DNA of 64,000 bases. It comes from Oscillatoria acuminata PCC 6304. Its GTDB lineage: Bacteria; Cyanobacteriota; Cyanobacteriia; Cyanobacteriales; Laspinemataceae. The stretch spans positions 310,001-374,000 of the forward strand of contig NC_019693.1 in assembly GCF_000317105.1 (NCBI RefSeq), in the 5' to 3' direction. How positions within the stretch are numbered: the first letter of the stretch is position 1; each line of letters starts with the position of its first letter. The position numbers were made by a program, and so were the translations under genes. Under the pieces are notes generated by a model. That model searched no databases and was not told where the DNA came from. It saw only the letters and a program-made list of their open reading frames with translations. Of this stretch, positions 60,767 through 64,000 are shown piece after piece.

Positions 60767-62605
60767 GTGAATAAAAAATGGAGAAACGCCGGACTATACG
60801 CAATGCTGGCGATCGTTGTCATTTTAGTGGCAACGACATTTTTTGAAAATCAAACATCAAACGAGGAAACCTGGCGCTACAGTCAGTTTATCCAGGAAGT
60901 TCAAAACGATCGCATTGATAAGGTCGTCATTACCTCCGATCGCTCCCGAGCGAAAGTCACTGCTCAGGATGGCAAAAAGGTCGTGGTCAATTTACCCAAC
61001 GACCCGGAACTGCTCAACATCCTCACTGAACACCGGGTCAATATTGAAGTCTCCCCCCAAGGCGATGAAGGCTTCTGGTTTAAGGCGCTCAGTAGCTTAT
61101 TCTTCCCTGTTCTCCTCTTAGTGGGCTTAGTCTTTTTGCTCCGTCGTGCTCAAAATGGCCCGGGTTCTCAAGCGATGAACTTTGGCAAATCGAAAGCACG
61201 GGTGCAAATGGAACCCCAAACTCAAGTCACCTTCGGGGATGTCGCTGGGATTGAGCAAGCCAAGCTAGAACTGAGCGAAGTGGTTGACTTCCTTAAAAAC
61301 GCCGATCGCTTTACCGCTGTTGGTGCCAAAATTCCTAAAGGTGTTTTATTAGTCGGCCCTCCGGGAACCGGCAAGACCCTCCTGGCAAAAGCTGTAGCGG
61401 GTGAAGCTGGCGTCCCCTTCTTCTCCATCTCTGGTTCAGAATTTGTGGAAATGTTTGTCGGGGTCGGTGCCTCTCGGGTCCGAGATTTGTTTGAACAAGC
61501 CAAATCCAATGCTCCCTGTATCGTCTTTATCGATGAAATTGATGCCGTAGGTCGTCAACGGGGTGCTGGTTTAGGTGGTGGCAACGATGAGCGCGAACAA
61601 ACTCTCAACCAACTCCTGACCGAAATGGATGGGTTTGAAGGCAACACCGGCATCATTATTATTGCGGCCACCAACCGTCCGGATGTCCTCGATGCCGCCT
61701 TATTGCGTCCGGGTCGTTTTGATCGCCAAGTTGTGGTCGATCGCCCTGACTATGCGGGTCGTCGGGAAATCCTCAACGTCCATGCTCGTGGTAAAACCCT
61801 GGCGAAGGATGTGGACCTAGACAAAATTGCCCGTCGGACTCCCGGTTTCACAGGTGCTGACTTGGCTAACCTGCTTAACGAAGCCGCAATTCTGGCAGCG
61901 CGACGCAATTTGACGGAAATTTCGATGGATGAAATGAATGATGCCATCGATCGCGTCTTCGCCGGACCGGAGAAAAAAGACCGGGTAATGAGCGAAAAAC
62001 GCAAAACCCTGGTTGCCTATCACGAAGCGGGTCATGCTTTAGTCGGTGCCTTGATGCCGGATTATGACCCCGTGCAAAAAATCAGCATTATTCCTCGGGG
62101 ACGTGCGGGGGGGTTAACCTGGTTTACCCTCAGTGAAGAACGCATGGATTCCGGTCTGTACAGCCGGTCCTATCTGCAAAATAAAATGGCAGTGGCCCTT
62201 GGGGGTCGGATTGCGGAAGAAATTGTCTTCGGTGAGGAAGAAGTCACCACGGGTGCTTCCAGTGACTTGCAAGAGGTAGCACGACTCGCACGGCAGATGG
62301 TCACTCGCTTTGGAATGAGCGATCGCCTGGGTCCGGTGGCCCTTGGTCGTCAGCAAGGCAATATGTTCCTGGGTCGCGATATCATGGCAGAACGTGATTT
62401 CTCTGAAGAAACCGCCGCAGCGATTGATGATGAAGTTCGCAACCTGGTGGAACAAGCCTACGGACGCGCTAAAGAGGTGCTCGTTTCCAACCGTGAAGTG
62501 TTGGATCAACTCTCTCAACTGCTGATTGAGAAGGAAACCGTTGATGCCGATGAATTGCAAGAGCTCTTAGCCAACAGCGATGTCAAGATGGCGGCGATCG
62601 CCTAA
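60767..62605 (+). CDS. ftsH: ATP-dependent zinc metalloprotease FtsH
   Basis: A 612-residue membrane AAA+ protease. It has two transmembrane segments (about residues 8-27 and 108-126), the AAA Walker A GPPGTGKT (about 202), Walker [13 protein letters not shown], the SRH arginine region, the zinc site HEAGH (about 426) and the third zinc ligand Asp in [18 protein letters not shown] is the start codon, with AGGAGGA seven bases upstream. Cyanobacteria have several FtsH forms; those of photosystem II repair act as hetero-oligomers, but the form here cannot be named with certainty. A strong terminator follows. Confidence 0.97.
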   Translation: MNKKWRNAGLYAMLAIVVILVATTFFENQTSNEETWRYSQFIQEVQNDRIDKVVITSDRSRAKVTAQDGKKVVVNLPNDPELLNILTEHRVNIEVSPQGDEGFWFKALSSLFFPVLLLVGLVFLLRRAQNGPGSQAMNFGKSKARVQMEPQTQVTFGDVAGIEQAKLELSEVVDFLKNADRFTAVGAKIPKGVLLVGPPGTGKTLLAKAVAGEAGVPFFSISGSEFVEMFVGVGASRVRDLFEQAKSNAPCIVFIDEIDAVGRQRGAGLGGGNDEREQTLNQLLTEMDGFEGNTGIIIIAATNRPDVLDAALLRPGRFDRQVVVDRPDYAGRREILNVHARGKTLAKDVDLDKIARRTPGFTGADLANLLNEAAILAARRNLTEISMDEMNDAIDRVFAGPEKKDRVMSEKRKTLVAYHEAGHALVGALMPDYDPVQKISIIPRGRAGGLTWFTLSEERMDSGLYSRSYLQNKMAVALGGRIAEEIVFGEEEVTTGASSDLQEVARLARQMVTRFGMSDRLGPVALGRQQGNMFLGRDIMAERDFSEETAAAIDDEVRNLVEQAYGRAKEVLVSNREVLDQLSQLLIEKETVDADELQELLANSDVKMAAIA

Positions 62606-62672
62606 TCGAGTATCGAGCAATCGAGGGTTGATGATGAATTAGAAACTCAACTCTGATTGAGCTTTTCCCATC

Positions 62673-62726
62673 AAAAAAGTCGGGGAATTCCTGGAATCAC
62701 CTCCAGAATTTCCCCGACTTTTTTTA
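62673..62726. terminator. strong bidirectional terminator
   Basis: An A-run, the GTCGGGGAATTC arm, an interior CTGGA/TCCAG pairing, the complementary AATTTCCCCGAC arm and a T-run. It stops ftsH on the plus strand and the small gene at 62855-63082 on the minus strand. Confidence 0.9.
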
Positions 62727-62854
62727 TTGGAGGTCTTTTAAATGGCTTTTCCCAGAGTTGTTGTGATGGTTACCGTTGAAAAAGCATCTGCGGATTCCCT
62801 TAAAATCGTGATTTGATCCGGGGAAGAATCCATTCCATCTCCAGGCGATCGCGA

Positions 62855-63082
62855 TTAAGCGGTTTGCATCACCTTTTGAAGATGTTGGCGAATCTCTTTG
62901 ACTTGATCCATTTCCGATTTCTTGAGCTTTTGCAACAGTTCCACGCAAGGCTGTGATCCGGCGGCTTGAGCATCTTCAATGTAAGTATCGTAAGCATTCA
63001 CTGCTTCACATTTATTTTGCATGACGGTCAGCAAATCGTACTCCAGATTAGGGACGCACTTTGTATTTCCGTTAGTAGACAT
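62855..63082 (-). CDS. small helical protein, 75 residues
   Basis: An all-helical acidic-basic protein, with YDLLTVMQNKCEAVNAYDTY, EDAQAAGSQPCVELLQKL and KKSEMDQVKEIRQHLQKV. Two helices with Glu and His spacing are reminiscent of half of a ferritin-like bundle, but no complete metal motif is present, so this is only a suggestion. Cys at 9, 25 and 46 are also notable. AGAGGA precedes the ATG. It stands alone with a terminator downstream. Unknown family. Confidence 0.7.
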   Translation of the reverse strand: MSTNGNTKCVPNLEYDLLTVMQNKCEAVNAYDTYIEDAQAAGSQPCVELLQKLKKSEMDQVKEIRQHLQKVMQTA

Positions 63083-63424
63083 AAATTGATCCTCTTGTCA
63101 TGTTTTCTAACACTTTAGTTTGGCTCCTGCTCCCCTGATGAGTCATCTACCCAAAAGAAGAAGCACCCCTAAGTCAAAAGGAAGGGGTCTTAGGTTACAG
63201 AATGAGAGTTCGAGTAGTGATCGCTACTGGAGAGTTCCGCAGAATCAACAACCAGTTGTCCAAATGGCACAGTCCTTTTCTTGTGGGGAGAGATTATCTC
63301 CCTAGAAGCAGAGTTATCCGAGGGTAGACGCTATTGAAAGTGACACCAGAGTGGGAGACGGCACAGTGTGGGTCTCGCTATTCTCCGTTATAGAAAGTCA
63401 ATCTAAAACGGAAGGAAGTCAATC
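63083..63424. other. intergenic region
   Basis: No convincing gene. The divergent promoters of the 75-residue protein gene and the small exported protein gene should lie here. Confidence 0.45.
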
Positions 63425-63607
63425 ATGCGTTTATCCACCTCGGTCTTACTGTTCGGTCTGGTAGTTTCTACGGTTGCTGTGCAATTTTCTGGATTTGCTT
63501 CTGCTTCGCTGCAAGGGGTTGAGTCCGATCGCACCGCTGAAATTTTAATGTCCGATGATTCTCGCTGTGGTCTTCATGATGGCCGTCGCTGCGACGATCG
63601 CTCGTAG
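63425..63607 (+). CDS. small exported peptide
   Basis: A 60-residue protein with a signal peptide (STSVLLFGLVVSTVAVQFSG, cleavage probably after FASA). The mature part is about 35 residues, acidic then Arg-rich, with two Cys (SRCGLHDGRRCDDRS). AAGGAAG lies six bases before the ATG. Unknown family; the signal sequence and ribosome site support it. Confidence 0.65.
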   Translation: MRLSTSVLLFGLVVSTVAVQFSGFASASLQGVESDRTAEILMSDDSRCGLHDGRRCDDRS

Positions 63608-63805
63608 TCTGATTGTTATAGTCGAGATTTTGTCAATTTTAAGGCCCGATCGCCTGTTAAAAATTGATGTCCGGTCTATTTTAAGGGAAACTCTTGTTAT
63701 TTTAGGGGTCCGTCTGCCAAGGGGTGCAATACAGATTTTGGCCAGAACCTGAGAAGATGAGAAGATCAGATACAGAGTTAATCTCCCAGTTCAATTCAAT
63801 GCAGC
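63608..63805. other. short gap, nothing recognised
   Basis: No gene is called here. A plus-strand frame across 63555-63752 overlaps the exported peptide gene out of frame and looks spurious. Confidence 0.4.
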
Positions 63806-64000
63806 TTACCGAATTCCCCAGATCCGAATGGTGCGATCGCCACTGCCGGAAGCGAGTCTATCCCCATCGGGACTGAACACAATCGATTCAACCCATCGGG
63901 AATGTCCGGATAAAGTTTCTACCAATTCTCCACTGGCTAAATTCCAGAGTTTAATTCGACCCGTTAAAGTGCCTCCCGCAATCGTGTTGCCATCGGGACT
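63806..64000 (-). CDS. WD40-repeat protein, C-terminal part
   Basis: The last 64 residues of a WD40 beta-propeller protein cut by the window end. Two repeat motifs are visible, GRIKLWNLASGELVETLSGH and GDRTIRIWGIR, with SPDGDRLASGS between them. The stop codon is at 63806-63808. The upstream domain architecture cannot be seen; many cyanobacterial WD40 proteins carry a kinase or caspase-like N-terminus. Confidence 0.9.
   Translation of the reverse strand, partial: SPDGNTIAGGTLTGRIKLWNLASGELVETLSGHSRWVESIVFSPDGDRLASGSGDRTIRIWGIR

Overview
The window is cyanobacterial chromosome. The evidence is the very frequent HIP1 octamer GCGATCGC, a gene for the cytochrome b6f subunit PetM, a cobalamin-pathway cbiT, a type IV pilin, and several families largely confined to cyanobacteria (DUF3370, DUF2993, the IMS/ARC6-type domain). 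Many REP-like palindromes and large multi-PAS sensors suggest a filamentous Oscillatoriales-type genome (Laspinema, Oscillatoria or Phormidium-like); that placement is inference. No prophage, integron, CRISPR array or full-length insertion sequence is visible.

Region 1-31.9 kb is mostly housekeeping and signalling. It holds a MASE1-PAS-histidine kinase; a metG / NYN (LabA-like) / lptC run; an acyltransferase next to an alpha/beta hydrolase that together look like a split plant-type phytyl ester synthase; tRNA-Lys(CTT) with a clear promoter; a DUF3370 exported protein; a HepT/MntA toxin-antitoxin pair with a tiny coupled leader ORF; an actin-like ParM with a ParR-like partner; ridA; a 1132-residue PAS/GAF/GGDEF protein; a Nudix hydrolase; malQ; a RodZ-like protein with an RluB-type pseudouridine synthase; DUF2993; cdsA; cbiT; a PLP decarboxylase with a TPR protein; and a phytase-like lipoprotein. 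Two MITE-like elements with terminal inverted repeats and target duplications sit exactly on the stop codons of malQ and cdsA.

Region 31.9-42.4 kb has a pair of 102-bp tandem repeats whose two copies show a compensatory base-pair change, a 45-residue Cys-rich protein, TPR and pentapeptide-repeat proteins, an ABC ATPase, a fasciclin protein, a GH13 amylase, petM, an AI-2E-family permease and an ExbB/ExbD pair. Three copies of one small unexplained protein family (ending in a K/R-R-G-W-[LI] motif) are spread over 3.7, 10.4 and 32.0 kb.

Region 42.4-59.9 kb is the most distinctive part: a surface-glycan island built around a PilA-type pilin. It has a class I methyltransferase, the pilin, two tandem TPR-GT41 (SPINDLY/O-GlcNAc-transferase-like) proteins, two FkbM methyltransferases, a 1183-residue CgeB-TPR-GT4 protein, a 613-residue double methyltransferase whose C-terminus matches plant DUF579 glucuronoxylan methyltransferases, a small TPR membrane protein and a GT2-TPR glycosyltransferase. 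Two of these giants share a ~110-residue module that I do not recognise. I read the island as a candidate pilin or surface O-glycosylation and methyl-capping system.

Region 59.9-64 kb returns to housekeeping: an aminodeoxychorismate lyase-like enzyme, ftsH with a strong terminator, two small proteins, and the C-terminus of a WD40 protein cut by the window end.
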